Positions 15,841 through 25,418 of a DNA stretch of 64,000 nt are shown here, piece after piece. Every line of letters begins with the position of its first letter. Within the stretch, counting starts at the first letter, position 1. This stretch comes from Firm-08 sp045541535 (GTDB lineage: Bacteria; Bacillota; Clostridia; Oscillospirales; QAKW01), in contig JAZQJG010000034.1 of the NCBI GenBank assembly GCA_045541535.1, positions 62,001 to 126,000 on the forward strand, in the 5' to 3' direction. Below the pieces are notes generated by a model, which was not told where the DNA came from, made no database searches, and was given only the letters and a program-made list of their open reading frames with translations. The position numbers and the translations under genes are program-made.

Positions 15841-18153
15841 TTATTCCTTCCGACGGTATCCCTCTCCGTCCACTACAAATCTTATCGTACCCGCCCAATC
15901 GGTGCGCAAAACGGAAGAGTACTTCATCAGTCTTCTGACCACCATATCGTTCGGCAAATTATAATTGTTGTCCCTCCCAACAGAAATAACGGACACGTCG
16001 GGTGAAACGTATTTCATAAACGCATCGGTTGAACTCTTAGTGGCTCCATGATGTGCCACCAGTAAAACCTCACTGGAAAGCCTTTGTCGGTACCGTTCTG
16101 CCAAGCGTTGCTCACCGTCTCCTCTTACGTCGCCGGTGAACAAAAACTCCGTATCCTTATAATCAAGTTGGAACACAAGTGAGTTTTCATTTTCCTCATC
16201 ACTGTTCCAATCAATATGTCCTGTAAAAACCGAAAGTTCAGCTAACCCCCACAGATCAAAATTGCGCTCCTCGCCGATCAGCACAACCTCCGTACCGCGT
16301 TCAAAAGCGGCGTGCATCAACGCCTTAGCGCTGGCTTTATATTCACTTCTGCGAGGCAAATACAAAGTATCAACAGAATATGTACGGATCAAACGTTCGC
16401 CATACAGCAGGTGATCCGCATCTAAATGCGTCACGAAAATGGACTTAATTTTCTTGATATTGTTATAGAGAAGTTCACATTCAATGGAACTATAACCAAG
16501 ACCACTGCCGCCGCAATCCACCAACACTGCCTGATAGCCGTTACGCAAAATTACGGTATTCCCCTGCTCCACGTCCACCACAGAAACCAGTATCTCATCA
16601 CGGTGAAAAAAATCAGTGACGATGCAACCGCTTAACACTACGATACCAAGAAGCAAGCAACAAGGTAAAATCAGCTTACTTTTATTACGCAGAAAGAAAA
16701 ATAAGACGGCAATCACCGCAGAACAGCAAAATAATATTATCCAGAATTCCGCTCGGTCTGTTGGAACCACGCTATACGGTAACCGCGCGATAGCACCGGT
16801 AACAACCTTACAAAAGATAGCCAACCCTTCCCCCAAGTATCGAAGAACAAATGCGATCGGAGGACACCAAAACGTCGCCGCAGCAATTACACCCAAAATA
16901 AATAGCGCTTCAATGGCCGGAATAATCAGAATGTTTGTAATCGGAGAGAAAAGTGAAACGGATCCAAATATCGCAGACATCACCGGCAATGTTGCAATGG
17001 TGGCCGCCACGGACATTGCGGCTGTTTGAAAAACAAAACGTAATAAGCGGGCAACAAATCCGTGTCCACTGACTGTCGGGAACAATCGCATCAATGGCCC
17101 GCCAAGCAGTAATAAACCCGCTGTAGAAGAAGCGCTGAGCGCAAGACTCGGATTCAATATCGCAAAGGGATTGGTAAGACAGCACACAACCACTGCCAGG
17201 GATAATGCCGTCAAGGAATCCGATTCCTTGTCCACCATAATACCGATTTGGTACACCGTCAGCATAATTGCCGCACGACAGCAAGAGGGTGAAAAGCCGG
17301 TGAGCGCTGCAAAACTCCATATTAGTATCAATTGAAAGAACGCACGTAATCGCAAATTAGGGCAAATTGCAGACAAAAGAAACCATAAAATCGTTGTTAA
17401 AAATGCAAGATGCATACCTGAAACTGCCAGCGTATGCGCAACGCCACTGCTTTTAAAACTCACGTGGGTTTCATCGTCAATCAGGTCACGCTCACCCAAC
17501 AATAATCCGCAAACCAGAGCATACGCACGGTCGTCAAATACGTCATCAAACACGCCACGCATCGTCTCACGGGCACGGGCGGCCAAACCGTTTATATCCC
17601 ACTTGGATGCCGTCTCCAGTACCCGATATTGTTTTGCATAAACGGAGAGAAACTGTTTTACCGTAGCACGGTAATTTAATGAAAAATTTTCGTCATCCTC
17701 AAATGCAGTGCCGTAACAAGCAACGTAAGTTCCCACCGGAATCCGTCTGGAATACGGATCACAATAAACGATAACGTCACCACTCACGCGCCGCAATTCG
17801 CCCTCAAAAAATATGGCGTCTGCATCAACCACAAAATAAGAAGAATTTTCAGAGAGTTTGTGTTCTGATTTTGTCCTGCCCTGAATTTCAATTTTTTCTC
17901 CCTGCAGTTCAGCCATAGGCAGGTAGGAATACTGTACAAAAAGAAAATGATTTAATAGTGCGAGGGCAAAAGGAATCAAAATCAGACAAAGCGGCAATCT
18001 TGTTTTACGAAAAAAGCAGAAAGGGATCAGCAAAACAAGCGCTGCCAAAGCAATCCAAAGCTTAACACCATTTTCCAAAAAGAAAGCCAGAAGATACGCA
18101 AGAATGATCGCCAACAATATTGTAAGCAATCTCCGTTTTTCGAAAAAATCCAT
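15841..18153 (-). CDS. comEC: ComEC/Rec2 DNA-uptake channel protein
   Basis: The 770-residue protein shows the three ComEC parts: an N-terminal DUF4131 region with helices and an OB-like domain (1-190), the polytopic Competence domain with GLLLGERDLID and AVSGMHLAFL (about 200-490), and a C-terminal metallo-beta-lactamase-like domain with THLDADHLLYGERL, TGDVRGDGEQRL and VAHHGATKSS. It forms the channel through which single-stranded DNA enters during transformation. No other competence gene is in the window, so competence is not proven. ATG 18153 is preferred over TTG 18156. Confidence 0.95.
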   Translation of the reverse strand: MDFFEKRRLLTILLAIILAYLLAFFLENGVKLWIALAALVLLIPFCFFRKTRLPLCLILIPFALALLNHFLFVQYSYLPMAELQGEKIEIQGRTKSEHKLSENSSYFVVDADAIFFEGELRRVSGDVIVYCDPYSRRIPVGTYVACYGTAFEDDENFSLNYRATVKQFLSVYAKQYRVLETASKWDINGLAARARETMRGVFDDVFDDRAYALVCGLLLGERDLIDDETHVSFKSSGVAHTLAVSGMHLAFLTTILWFLLSAICPNLRLRAFFQLILIWSFAALTGFSPSCCRAAIMLTVYQIGIMVDKESDSLTALSLAVVVCCLTNPFAILNPSLALSASSTAGLLLLGGPLMRLFPTVSGHGFVARLLRFVFQTAAMSVAATIATLPVMSAIFGSVSLFSPITNILIIPAIEALFILGVIAAATFWCPPIAFVLRYLGEGLAIFCKVVTGAIARLPYSVVPTDRAEFWIILFCCSAVIAVLFFFLRNKSKLILPCCLLLGIVVLSGCIVTDFFHRDEILVSVVDVEQGNTVILRNGYQAVLVDCGGSGLGYSSIECELLYNNIKKIKSIFVTHLDADHLLYGERLIRTYSVDTLYLPRRSEYKASAKALMHAAFERGTEVVLIGEERNFDLWGLAELSVFTGHIDWNSDEENENSLVFQLDYKDTEFLFTGDVRGDGEQRLAERYRQRLSSEVLLVAHHGATKSSTDAFMKYVSPDVSVISVGRDNNYNLPNDMVVRRLMKYSSVLRTDWAGTIRFVVDGEGYRRKE

Positions 18154-18236
18154 CAATTCTCTTCACCCAAATCATTATATCACACAAAAAAGAAATACAC
18201 AACCTTTCTTGCTGTGAGAAAAAAATAAAAAAACTC

Positions 18237-18265
18237 TTGATTTTCTAAAAATGTTGTGTTAGAAT
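18237..18265 (+). promoter_or_regulatory. Vegetative promoter of rpmB
   Basis: TTGATT (18237-18242) and TAGAAT (18260-18265) are separated by exactly 17 bases and lie about 40 bases before the rpmB start. Confidence 0.75.
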
Positions 18266-18306
18266 GTATCTTGCTGATTTGTATTATATTAAGGAGGTGT
18301 AACAGC

Positions 18307-18492
18307 ATGGCAAAATGTGAAATCTGCGGAAAAGATGTTGCTTTCGGCATTCAGGTTTCCCACTCTCACAGAAGAAGCAACAGAACTTGGAAACCCAACG
18401 TCAAAAGAGTTAAGGCTGTTGTAAACGGTACTCCTAAACATATCAATGTTTGCACCAGATGTATGCGCTCCGGTAAAATCGAGCGTGCTTAA
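18307..18492 (+). CDS. rpmB: 50S ribosomal protein L28
   Basis: The 61-residue protein matches L28 over its whole length. CEIC near the N-terminus and CTRC near the C-terminus form the zinc-binding set of the C+ type. ATG 18307 follows AAGGAGGTG with an 8-base spacer; the longer frame from 18256 is an upstream extension into the promoter. It is a single-gene unit with its own promoter and terminator. Confidence 0.98.
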   Translation: MAKCEICGKDVAFGIQVSHSHRRSNRTWKPNVKRVKAVVNGTPKHINVCTRCMRSGKIERA

Positions 18493-18503
18493 TCTTCAAA
18501 AGG

Positions 18504-18523
18504 CCATCGGCTTCAGCCGATGG
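18504..18523 (+). terminator. Intrinsic terminator of rpmB
   Basis: The stem CCATCGGC/GCCGATGG with a short loop is followed by TTTTCTTTTT on the plus strand. Confidence 0.9.
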
Positions 18524-18541
18524 TTTTCTTTTTACTGCAAA

Positions 18542-18572
18542 AATGCGGAACAGAAAAAATCTGTTCCGCATT
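18542..18572 (-). terminator. Intrinsic terminator of the PBP1 gene
   Basis: The 12-bp stem AATGCGGAACAG/CTGTTCCGCATT ends the minus-strand penicillin-binding protein gene; T/A tracts on both sides could let it work in either direction. Confidence 0.85.
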
Positions 18573-18574
18573 TT

Positions 18575-21001
18575 TTATGTTTCAGTTTGGGTATTAATCT
18601 CAGCATCACCGCCACCGTCTCCCTCGCCTCCGGGATCGGGTGTGGGATCCGGATCAGGAGTGGGTTCAGGATTCGGATCCGGCGTAGGTTCAGGTGTGGG
18701 CTCGGGATCAGGCGTAGGCGTAGGATCAGGTGTGGGTTCGGGTTTCGGCGTAGGTTCAGGCTTTGTCGTAGGCTTGGTGGGTTTTTGCGTATTGGCTTCG
18801 CCCTCTGCCGGCTTTTCCTCCTCAGGCATCTTATGCACCTCACAGGTCTTGGTGGGCACCGTTCCGGGAAGGAACTGACCGGAAACCACGGTCTCCGCCT
18901 TCTTACATTCTTCCGTCGGTAACAAACCGCTCTCAGAACAGTAGGATGCAGACACAAGGTTTGAAGGCTCCCGGAAGGACTTCCACTCTTTTCCATCGTG
19001 CACCTTAGACATAACGGTACGCCATGCCTTTACGGCAGGGTTAATTCCGGAATAATTGATTCTGGCAGGCTGGTCAAAGCCAAACCAAACCGCCGCCGTA
19101 TAGTAGGAGGTATATCCAACAAACCAACGGTCCTTACTGTCAGAAGTGGTACCGGTTTTGCCTGCAATCGCAGTGGTACCGAAATTGGCAGGCGATCCGG
19201 TACCGCTGGTTGCGGCAGTTCGCAACAGCATATTAATCATAGATGAAGTAGATTCGGACATTGCAACGTTGGTTTCCGGGGTTTTTTCCAGCAACACCTT
19301 GCCATCCCCGTCCACAACTTTAGTATAATAATAAGGCTTTGTATACACACCGTTATTGGGAAATGCCGCATATGCTGCCGTGATCTCAAGCACGCTGATA
19401 CCCTTGGTCATACCACCCAAAGCCGTAGCGGATGAGTTTTCATCGTTGTTACCGCCGGGCACCAGAGAAGTGACGCCCAGATTTTCTTCCAAAAACTTAT
19501 ACGCACGGTCAGCACCCAACGCCATATTAACTTTTACAGCCACGGTATTGGTTGATTTAGAGATAGCGCTTTGAATGGTCATCGGCTTGTTCGTGACCAC
19601 GTCATAGTTAACCGGCCAAGAGTCTCTGACGTAAGAATCCAGTACCGGCGTACCGGGAGAAATCTGCATTCCCTCCACACGAACTTTGTATTCAAAGGCA
19701 GGAGCATAAGTGCCGATAGGCTTCATACAAGAACCCGGCTGTCGGTAAGTGCCGGTGGCACGATTCAATCCGCGGCCCACGGTTTTTTCACCTCTGCCAC
19801 CAATCAAAGCTGCCACAGCGCCGGTCTCATTATTAAGAATAACCATAGCGCTTTCCGGCGTTTTTCCGTTGGAATACAGCTCATAGGTAGTAAAGGTAGA
19901 AGTCTTTTTGTAAGCCTCGTCCAGAATGGACTGTACGTTGGGCTCCATGGTGGAGTAAATGGACAAACCGCCGGAGTATACCATGCTACTGGCATAAGAA
20001 TAGCTATAGCCCTTCTCATTTACCAGATCTTCAATCACCTGATCCACCAAAACTTCAACAAAATAGCTCTGTTTGCTGTTGGTCTCCTTTTTGGATCCGT
20101 TTTTGAAGGCAAGCTCTACCTCTTTAGCCGCTTCGCCTTCATCTTTGGTGATCATTTCCAATTCCACCATTTTATTCAAAATGGTTTCCTGACGTTTTTT
20201 GTTATTCTCTCGTTCCTCGTCTCCTTGATAAGGATCGTATTTGGTGGGATACTGAGTAATGGCCGCAATCGTGGCACATTCTGCCAAAGTAAGGTCCTGT
20301 ACGTTTTTACTGAAATAAGTTTTAGCCGCAGTCTGTACACCGTTGCAACCTTGCGATAGGTAGATGGTGTTCAAATATGCTTCCAAAATCTGACCCTTGT
20401 TGTACTCTTTTTCCAGGTACAGGGCTCTGCGGATTTCCTGAATCTTTCTGGAAATCTTAACGTCGTCATCGCCCGTCAGGTTTTTGATCAACTGCTGTGT
20501 AATAGTAGAACCACCGTATGAATCACTGCCGGTAATCATTCCCAACACAGCACCGCCGGTACGAATCCAGTCCACGCCGTTATGCTTGTAAAAACGCTGA
20601 TCCTCAATGGCAATAAACGCATTTTGTAAATTTTCGGGGATATCGGAAAGGTTTACCCAAATACGGTTTTCATCCGTATACAAATGCTCGATCTCCTGCG
20701 GCTTACCGGAAGAATCGTTGGCATAAATCACCGTTGTATAATCCAAAGAATTATCAATATTGCCAAGATCCATCGTAGGATCAAGATATACAAAAGCATA
20801 CCATCCAAACGCAGCGGCTGACAACAGCCCCACCAATCCGAATACAACGACAAAAGCAATCATTGCTTTACGAATCGGCATCGGAATGCGCATCCACAAA
20901 TTACGGGAGCCGTGTCTCTTTTTTTGCGCAACACGGGGATCGGTATCCGTTTCCTTGGGTTGTTTTTTCTTAAATACAAACCATTTAAATTTCTTCTTCA
21001 T
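18575..21001 (-). CDS. Class A penicillin-binding protein (bifunctional transglycosylase/transpeptidase)
   Basis: The 808-residue protein has a basic cytoplasmic tail, one membrane helix (about 45-70), a GT51 transglycosylase with EDQRFYKHNGVDW and GGSTITQQL, and a transpeptidase with active-site motif SCMK, then STN and KTGTT. Both activities polymerise and cross-link peptidoglycan outside the membrane. After a cysteine-containing linker the protein ends in about 80 residues of Pro/Thr/Glu/Asp-rich repeats and a Gly/Asp-rich tip, which would span or sit in the wall. ATG 21001 has GGGAGG upstream; the TTG at 21007 is a weaker choice. Confidence 0.95.
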   Translation of the reverse strand: MKKKFKWFVFKKKQPKETDTDPRVAQKKRHGSRNLWMRIPMPIRKAMIAFVVVFGLVGLLSAAAFGWYAFVYLDPTMDLGNIDNSLDYTTVIYANDSSGKPQEIEHLYTDENRIWVNLSDIPENLQNAFIAIEDQRFYKHNGVDWIRTGGAVLGMITGSDSYGGSTITQQLIKNLTGDDDVKISRKIQEIRRALYLEKEYNKGQILEAYLNTIYLSQGCNGVQTAAKTYFSKNVQDLTLAECATIAAITQYPTKYDPYQGDEERENNKKRQETILNKMVELEMITKDEGEAAKEVELAFKNGSKKETNSKQSYFVEVLVDQVIEDLVNEKGYSYSYASSMVYSGGLSIYSTMEPNVQSILDEAYKKTSTFTTYELYSNGKTPESAMVILNNETGAVAALIGGRGEKTVGRGLNRATGTYRQPGSCMKPIGTYAPAFEYKVRVEGMQISPGTPVLDSYVRDSWPVNYDVVTNKPMTIQSAISKSTNTVAVKVNMALGADRAYKFLEENLGVTSLVPGGNNDENSSATALGGMTKGISVLEITAAYAAFPNNGVYTKPYYYTKVVDGDGKVLLEKTPETNVAMSESTSSMINMLLRTAATSGTGSPANFGTTAIAGKTGTTSDSKDRWFVGYTSYYTAAVWFGFDQPARINYSGINPAVKAWRTVMSKVHDGKEWKSFREPSNLVSASYCSESGLLPTEECKKAETVVSGQFLPGTVPTKTCEVHKMPEEEKPAEGEANTQKPTKPTTKPEPTPKPEPTPDPTPTPDPEPTPEPTPDPNPEPTPDPDPTPDPGGEGDGGGDAEINTQTET

Positions 21002-21045
21002 AGTCAAGCACCTCCCCTAACGAGAAAATGTCATTTATATATAAT

Positions 21046-21073
21046 ATTATAGCACCATTCTGCTTTTATGCAA
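21046..21073 (-). promoter_or_regulatory. Putative promoter of the PBP1 gene
   Basis: On the minus strand TTGCAT and a perfect TATAAT are spaced by 16 bases, about 45 bases before the start codon. Confidence 0.5.
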
Positions 21074-21094
21074 GCAAATATTAAGATCAAAAAG

Positions 21095-21559
21095 TTAAAT
21101 TTCGGTCAATTTTTCCAAAAGCGCCGTACATCCTTCAACAATGTCCCGATAGGTTGTGGAAAAATCGCCGGTATACCAGGGATCTGCGACGTCACTCGGG
21201 TGATCAGTAAAACTCATTAATTTATAAACTTTTTTGTTCGTATCTCCGCCAAATATGCGAAGAATATTCCGCAAATTATTTTCATCCATCACTACAAACA
21301 GATCATATTCATCATAATCTGCCGCCGTCACCTGACAAGCGCGTTTACCGGAGCAGGAAATGCCGTGTTTTGCCAGTTCTTTCTGGGCCGGCGGATACAC
21401 CGGATTGCCAACGCCATTCCAGATTTCTTCACGACTCGTAGCAGAAGAGCACACAAAAAATTGATCCTGAAGTCCACGTTTCTTCAGCAGATCCCTCATT
21501 ACAAATTCAGCCATCGGCGAACGACAAATATTGCCGTGACAAACAAACATAATTTTCAT
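21095..21559 (-). CDS. Low-molecular-weight protein tyrosine phosphatase
   Basis: The 154-residue protein begins with the phosphatase loop VCHGNICRSPMAE (C-x5-R-S) and has the general-acid Asp in VADPWYTGDF near the C-terminus. This is the complete LMW-PTP fold. Relatives act on protein tyrosine kinases of polysaccharide synthesis or on arginine phosphate; no partner kinase is nearby. The gene lies between the PBP1 gene and tRNA-Trp on the same strand. Confidence 0.92.
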   Translation of the reverse strand: MKIMFVCHGNICRSPMAEFVMRDLLKKRGLQDQFFVCSSATSREEIWNGVGNPVYPPAQKELAKHGISCSGKRACQVTAADYDEYDLFVVMDENNLRNILRIFGGDTNKKVYKLMSFTDHPSDVADPWYTGDFSTTYRDIVEGCTALLEKLTEI

Positions 21560-21631
21560 TTCGTCTCTCCTTTTGTTTTTTCAATCAAATCATATCATAT
21601 GCGCAATTCTTTTTCAACGATATGGATAATA

Positions 21632-21663
21632 AAAAATCGACAGGTCGAAACCTGTCGATTTTT
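21632..21663 (-). terminator. Intrinsic terminator after tRNA-Trp
   Basis: The 13-bp stem AAAAATCGACAGG/CCTGTCGATTTTT follows the encoded CCA end of the tRNA. Confidence 0.88.
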
Positions 21664-21738
21664 GGCAGGGGCAGAAGGATTCGAACCCTCGACACGCGGT
21701 TTTGGAGACCGCTGCTCTACCAACTGAGCTATACCCCT
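21663..21738 (-). tRNA. trnW: tRNA-Trp (anticodon CCA)
   Basis: A complete cloverleaf can be drawn: acceptor AGGGGTA, D arm AGCTCAGTTGGTAGAGC, anticodon loop CTCCAAA, T arm GGGTTCGAATCC, discriminator G and an encoded CCA end. Confidence 0.97.
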
Positions 21739-21842
21739 AAAAGACTTACACATTATAACAAATAGTTTTAGATAATGCAAGTGTTTTTTTAAATTTATTT
21801 TTGTTTCCATTTGTTAAAACGTAGCTGTCTGCGTCAAAGCTG

Positions 21843-22877
21843 TTATACAGCCATACCTACCACAAATTTTCTATCCATAGAAGGAAAAGAACAGCGATAA
21901 CGGTAAAAACTTTGATCCAATACGTCTTTTGTTGGGCGGGCACGTGGTGAAAGCCGGGCAACTATAATATCACTAAGTTCGCTTTCCCCCACGGAAACCG
22001 CGCTGATTTGCAGGTCCTTTTTGATATAGAACGCCCGGCTATACCGAGGACATTGATCATCAGGCGTTGCACCATCTTCCGTATAGTACACCAAATCCTG
22101 GGGCGTAAATTTTTGAATTACGACCTTGGAGCCCACAACGGTATCACGCAATGCAATCACCGGCGCCACTACGGCAGGTAGATTGATTCCCTTGTTGGGC
22201 GCTTCAAAATAAACCATACCATCCTCCGGCGTGATTCCTCTGCGGCGTAACAACTGTTCAACCGTTACAAATACGTATCCCTGCCCCTGCAAAGTATCAA
22301 TTGCCTGCAATGCGCCCTCCACACTTGTTTTGTAAAGATCATGAAGCAAAATGATATCGCCGTCGCTGACACTTCTCATAATGGCCTGATATACACCGGA
22401 AGAGTTGCGGTAGCGCCAGTCTTCCGTATCAAGACTCCAGTGGATCAACGGTGCTTTAACTGTGGCCTTGACGGTCTTGTTAAATGCGCCATACGGCGGA
22501 CGCAGATAGTACTTCCCCTCACCGATGATCTCGACAATACGTTGATCAACGCCCTCTACCTCTTCTCTGATCTTAGCCTCAGACAGTTTAGGAAGATAAG
22601 CGTGAGACATGGTGTGTGTGGCCAATTGATGCCCTTCCGCTTTCATACGTTTGATCAGTTCCGGATACCGAGAAACGTTGGGACCCACCATAAAGAAAGT
22701 AGCCTTCGCTTTTCTTGCCTCGAGTCCGTCCAAAAGCTGTTCAGTATATTGGCTGGGACCATCATCAAAGGTAATGGCAAGCAATTTGGGGCCGTCGGCC
22801 GCCTGTGTCGGCAACGTAATCGGCAGCAAAGAGCACAGTAAAACAATATTCAATATAATAGTTATGAATCTCTTCAT
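21843..22877 (-). CDS. Secreted polysaccharide deacetylase (CE4/NodB domain)
   Basis: The 344-residue protein has a signal peptide ending near QAAD (about residue 28), then a NodB domain with TFDDGPS, HTMSH (metal ligands), RPPYGAFN, HWSLDTEDW and IILLHD. These are the five CE4 motifs, so it should deacetylate an N-acetylglucosamine polymer, most likely peptidoglycan, outside the cell. The last roughly 120 residues look like a small beta-sandwich of the chitobiase C-terminal type (YYTEDGATPDDQCPRY). Single-gene unit between two tRNA genes. Confidence 0.92.
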   Translation of the reverse strand: MKRFITIILNIVLLCSLLPITLPTQAADGPKLLAITFDDGPSQYTEQLLDGLEARKAKATFFMVGPNVSRYPELIKRMKAEGHQLATHTMSHAYLPKLSEAKIREEVEGVDQRIVEIIGEGKYYLRPPYGAFNKTVKATVKAPLIHWSLDTEDWRYRNSSGVYQAIMRSVSDGDIILLHDLYKTSVEGALQAIDTLQGQGYVFVTVEQLLRRRGITPEDGMVYFEAPNKGINLPAVVAPVIALRDTVVGSKVVIQKFTPQDLVYYTEDGATPDDQCPRYSRAFYIKKDLQISAVSVGESELSDIIVARLSPRARPTKDVLDQSFYRYRCSFPSMDRKFVVGMAV

Positions 22878-22902
22878 TTTATTTTATCCTTTTAAAAAAG
22901 TA

Positions 22903-22930
22903 AAAAGCGCCCGTGAAAGCAGGCGCTTTT
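22903..22930 (-). terminator. Intrinsic terminator after the CAT-anticodon tRNA
   Basis: The stem AAAAGCGCC/GGCGCTTTT directly abuts the encoded CCA end of the tRNA. Confidence 0.8.
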
Positions 22931-23006
22931 GGTGGGCCATTAGGGACTCGAACCCCAGACCAACCGGTTATGAGCCGGTAGCTCTAACCAACTGAGCTAA
23001 TGGCCC
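22930..23006 (-). tRNA. tRNA with CAT anticodon (elongator Met or Ile2)
   Basis: A 77-base cloverleaf with acceptor GGGCCAT fully paired, anticodon loop CTCATAA and encoded CCA. The fully paired first base pair and the lack of three G-C pairs in the anticodon stem exclude initiator tRNA. The body resembles Bacillus tRNA-Ile2, whose C34 is modified to lysidine, but elongator Met is also possible. Confidence 0.92.
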
Positions 23007-23124
23007 GCGAAACGAGTATAGTATAACAAATTATTATGATTTCGTCAACCGATAATTTATAACTTTTATTGCAAATTGGTGCAAATGTGATATAATCAAA
23101 GCAAATGCCGAAAGGAGCAAAACT

Positions 23125-23970
23125 ATGAAAAGAGTATTTTTCCGATATCCGGGCTTTAAGCCCAAGGCTCTGACGCTGAGTTATGACGACGGCGTGGAGC
23201 AGGACATCCGTATGATTGAGATTCTCAACAAAGCAGGAATTAAATGTACCTTCAATTTGAGCAGCAACCGTTTTTTTGACGAACCGCAGCAGTTTAAACC
23301 CGGTCGCGTTCATCGGGTTTTGACCAAAGATGCTGCCATAAAAACCTATAAAGACAGCGGGCACGAAGTGGCAGTTCACACCTCTGATCATCTCTTCCCC
23401 GCTCAGCTCTATTCTCCCTTGATGAATACCGCCCAGATTTTTGAAGACCGCAAAGAATTAGAGCGGATGTTCGGGGTTGAAATTCGCGGCATGGCATATC
23501 CTTACGGTCAATTTACCGATGAAATGATCAATATTTCAGAGAATTGCGGCATCGTATACTCCCGCACCACCCACTCCACCAACAGTTTTTCCATCCCCAA
23601 TGATTGGATGCGACTGAATCCCACCTGTCATCATAACTCACCCCGCCTGAAAGAATTGACCGAAAAATTCATCAGCGAAACCGTCACCGAACGAGCCATC
23701 CTCTTTTATCTCTGGGGTCATACCTTTGAGTTTGAAACCAACGATAACTGGAATGTGATTGAAGAGTTCTGCGAGCAAATCAAAAATAAAGACGATATAT
23801 GGTATGCAACCAATATTGAGATTTATGATTATATTGCAGCCTTCCGTGCCTTACGATATACGGCGGATGGGAATTCCATCTATAATCCCACCTGCACCCC
23901 TGTGTATATTTATGTAAAAGATACCAAAGAACAATTGATCGTTGAGCCCGGACAGTGGGTGAATATATGA
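23125..23970 (+). CDS. Cytoplasmic polysaccharide deacetylase-family protein
   Basis: The 281-residue protein has CE4-like motifs in order: LSYDDGVEQD, AVHTSDHLF, MAYPYGQF and a late LWGHTFEFE. It has no signal peptide, unlike the deacetylase at 21843-22877, and resembles the intracellular or atypical NodB branch. The substrate is unknown. ATG 23125 has AAAGGAG upstream. Its stop codon overlaps the start of the next gene as ATGA, which implies translational coupling to the M15 peptidase. Confidence 0.85.
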   Translation: MKRVFFRYPGFKPKALTLSYDDGVEQDIRMIEILNKAGIKCTFNLSSNRFFDEPQQFKPGRVHRVLTKDAAIKTYKDSGHEVAVHTSDHLFPAQLYSPLMNTAQIFEDRKELERMFGVEIRGMAYPYGQFTDEMINISENCGIVYSRTTHSTNSFSIPNDWMRLNPTCHHNSPRLKELTEKFISETVTERAILFYLWGHTFEFETNDNWNVIEEFCEQIKNKDDIWYATNIEIYDYIAAFRALRYTADGNSIYNPTCTPVYIYVKDTKEQLIVEPGQWVNI

Positions 23971-25418
23971 AAAACAGAGCACATATCGCATTATTTTTGA
24001 TTGTAGTCTTGTTATTCTCTTCCCTGACTGCATTCGCAACCCCCGTCTCAACACTTAAGACGCAACTTTCCTCCAAATATATGATCCTTGTCAATCGAGA
24101 CAATAAAGTGAGTTCCGATTACGTGCCGTCAGATCTTATCACCTACGGTAGCACGGGACTGAAATTGGAAAAAACCTGTGCAGCCGCTCTTACCAAAATG
24201 ATTGACGCTTGTTATGCCGCTGTCGGCGGAGAAAAGTTGTGGATGTATTCCGGCTATCGCACCTACCAGACGCAGTATAATAAGTATTACGGAAAAATCA
24301 ATCAGTACGTATCGCAAGGTTATTCACAAAACAAGGCCAAAGAACTAACCGACCGTTATTATGCCCCTCCCGGCGGCAGTGAACACCACACCGGTCTTGC
24401 GGCAGATATCTGTACGCCCTCCGTGGTGAACCGATACGGCCAGCTCCATGAATCCTTTGGTACCACAGCACAAGGAAAATGGTTACGACAGAATGCACAT
24501 AAATACGGCTTTATCCTGCGGTACGATCAAGGGAAAGAAAGTATTACCGGATATAATTACGAGCCTTGGCATTTTCGCTATCTCGGTAAGGAGCACGCTC
24601 AAAAAGTATACGCTTCGGGACTGACCTATGAAGAGTATTACAACAAACTACACACCACCGTCTCAAAACTGAAAAAAGCGCCAAATATCGCAATTAACGG
24701 GCAGAAAATTTCTTTTTCCGCGCCCTCCGGTACTGAAATTCGATATACAAACAACGCGCAACCCCCAACACTCACTTCTGCTAAATACAATAGCACTCTA
24801 AGCGGCAAAAATGTCACATATAAGGCCATCGCCTGTTACAACGGTTACACCTCCCCCATTGCTACTGTAACTGTTACTGCATACGGAGATGTATTTAAAG
24901 ATATTTCCGTTAAAGATTGGTTTTATAGATCAGTCAGCAACGCCGTGCACCAAAAACTGTTTTCCGGAATGGGTGACCACACCTTTGCCCCTAACGGTAC
25001 GATGACCAGAGCCATGCTCGTACAGGTATTGGCCAACGTCAGCGGTGTAGACCTTTCAAAATACAATGGCAAAACCAATTACAAAGACGTAAAAAAGAGC
25101 CGGTGGTATGCGCCTGCGATCCAATGGGCCAGCGAGCAAGGCTACGTCAGCGGTATGGGAAACAACCTGTTTGCACCGGAAGCGGCCGTTACCCGCGAGC
25201 AGGTATGTACTATGATCTATAACCATTCCGGCGACAATGATAACAACCCACGTCCCAATTTTAAAGACTCCGGAATTATCTCCAAATGGGCATACAAAGG
25301 AGTAGCATATTGTGCCGCACACCAAATCATCTCAGGATATCCTGACGGTACTTTTCAACCGCAAAAGAAAGCCACCCGTGCGGAAGTCGCAAGAATCGCC
25401 CTCAGTTACGTAGCATAA
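23967..25418 (+). CDS. Secreted M15 D-Ala-D-Ala carboxypeptidase with three SLH domains
   Basis: The 483-residue protein starts with a signal peptide (about 1-25). The VanY/M15 domain has WMYSGYRTYQTQ, GSEHHTGLAADI (first zinc His and Asp) and EPWHFRY (Glu and second His). A short chitobiase-like beta domain (about 230-310) follows, then three S-layer homology repeats (about 315-483; DVFKDISVKDWF, NYKDVKKSRWYA, NFKDSGIISKWA) that bind pyruvylated wall polymers. It should trim peptidoglycan stem peptides at the cell surface. The start overlaps the previous stop codon (ATGA). Confidence 0.93.
   Translation: MKNRAHIALFLIVVLLFSSLTAFATPVSTLKTQLSSKYMILVNRDNKVSSDYVPSDLITYGSTGLKLEKTCAAALTKMIDACYAAVGGEKLWMYSGYRTYQTQYNKYYGKINQYVSQGYSQNKAKELTDRYYAPPGGSEHHTGLAADICTPSVVNRYGQLHESFGTTAQGKWLRQNAHKYGFILRYDQGKESITGYNYEPWHFRYLGKEHAQKVYASGLTYEEYYNKLHTTVSKLKKAPNIAINGQKISFSAPSGTEIRYTNNAQPPTLTSAKYNSTLSGKNVTYKAIACYNGYTSPIATVTVTAYGDVFKDISVKDWFYRSVSNAVHQKLFSGMGDHTFAPNGTMTRAMLVQVLANVSGVDLSKYNGKTNYKDVKKSRWYAPAIQWASEQGYVSGMGNNLFAPEAAVTREQVCTMIYNHSGDNDNNPRPNFKDSGIISKWAYKGVAYCAAHQIISGYPDGTFQPQKKATRAEVARIALSYVA

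Noticed and set aside
22930..23006. Initiator tRNA-fMet
   Set aside because: The first acceptor pair is matched and the anticodon stem lacks the three G-C pairs of initiators.
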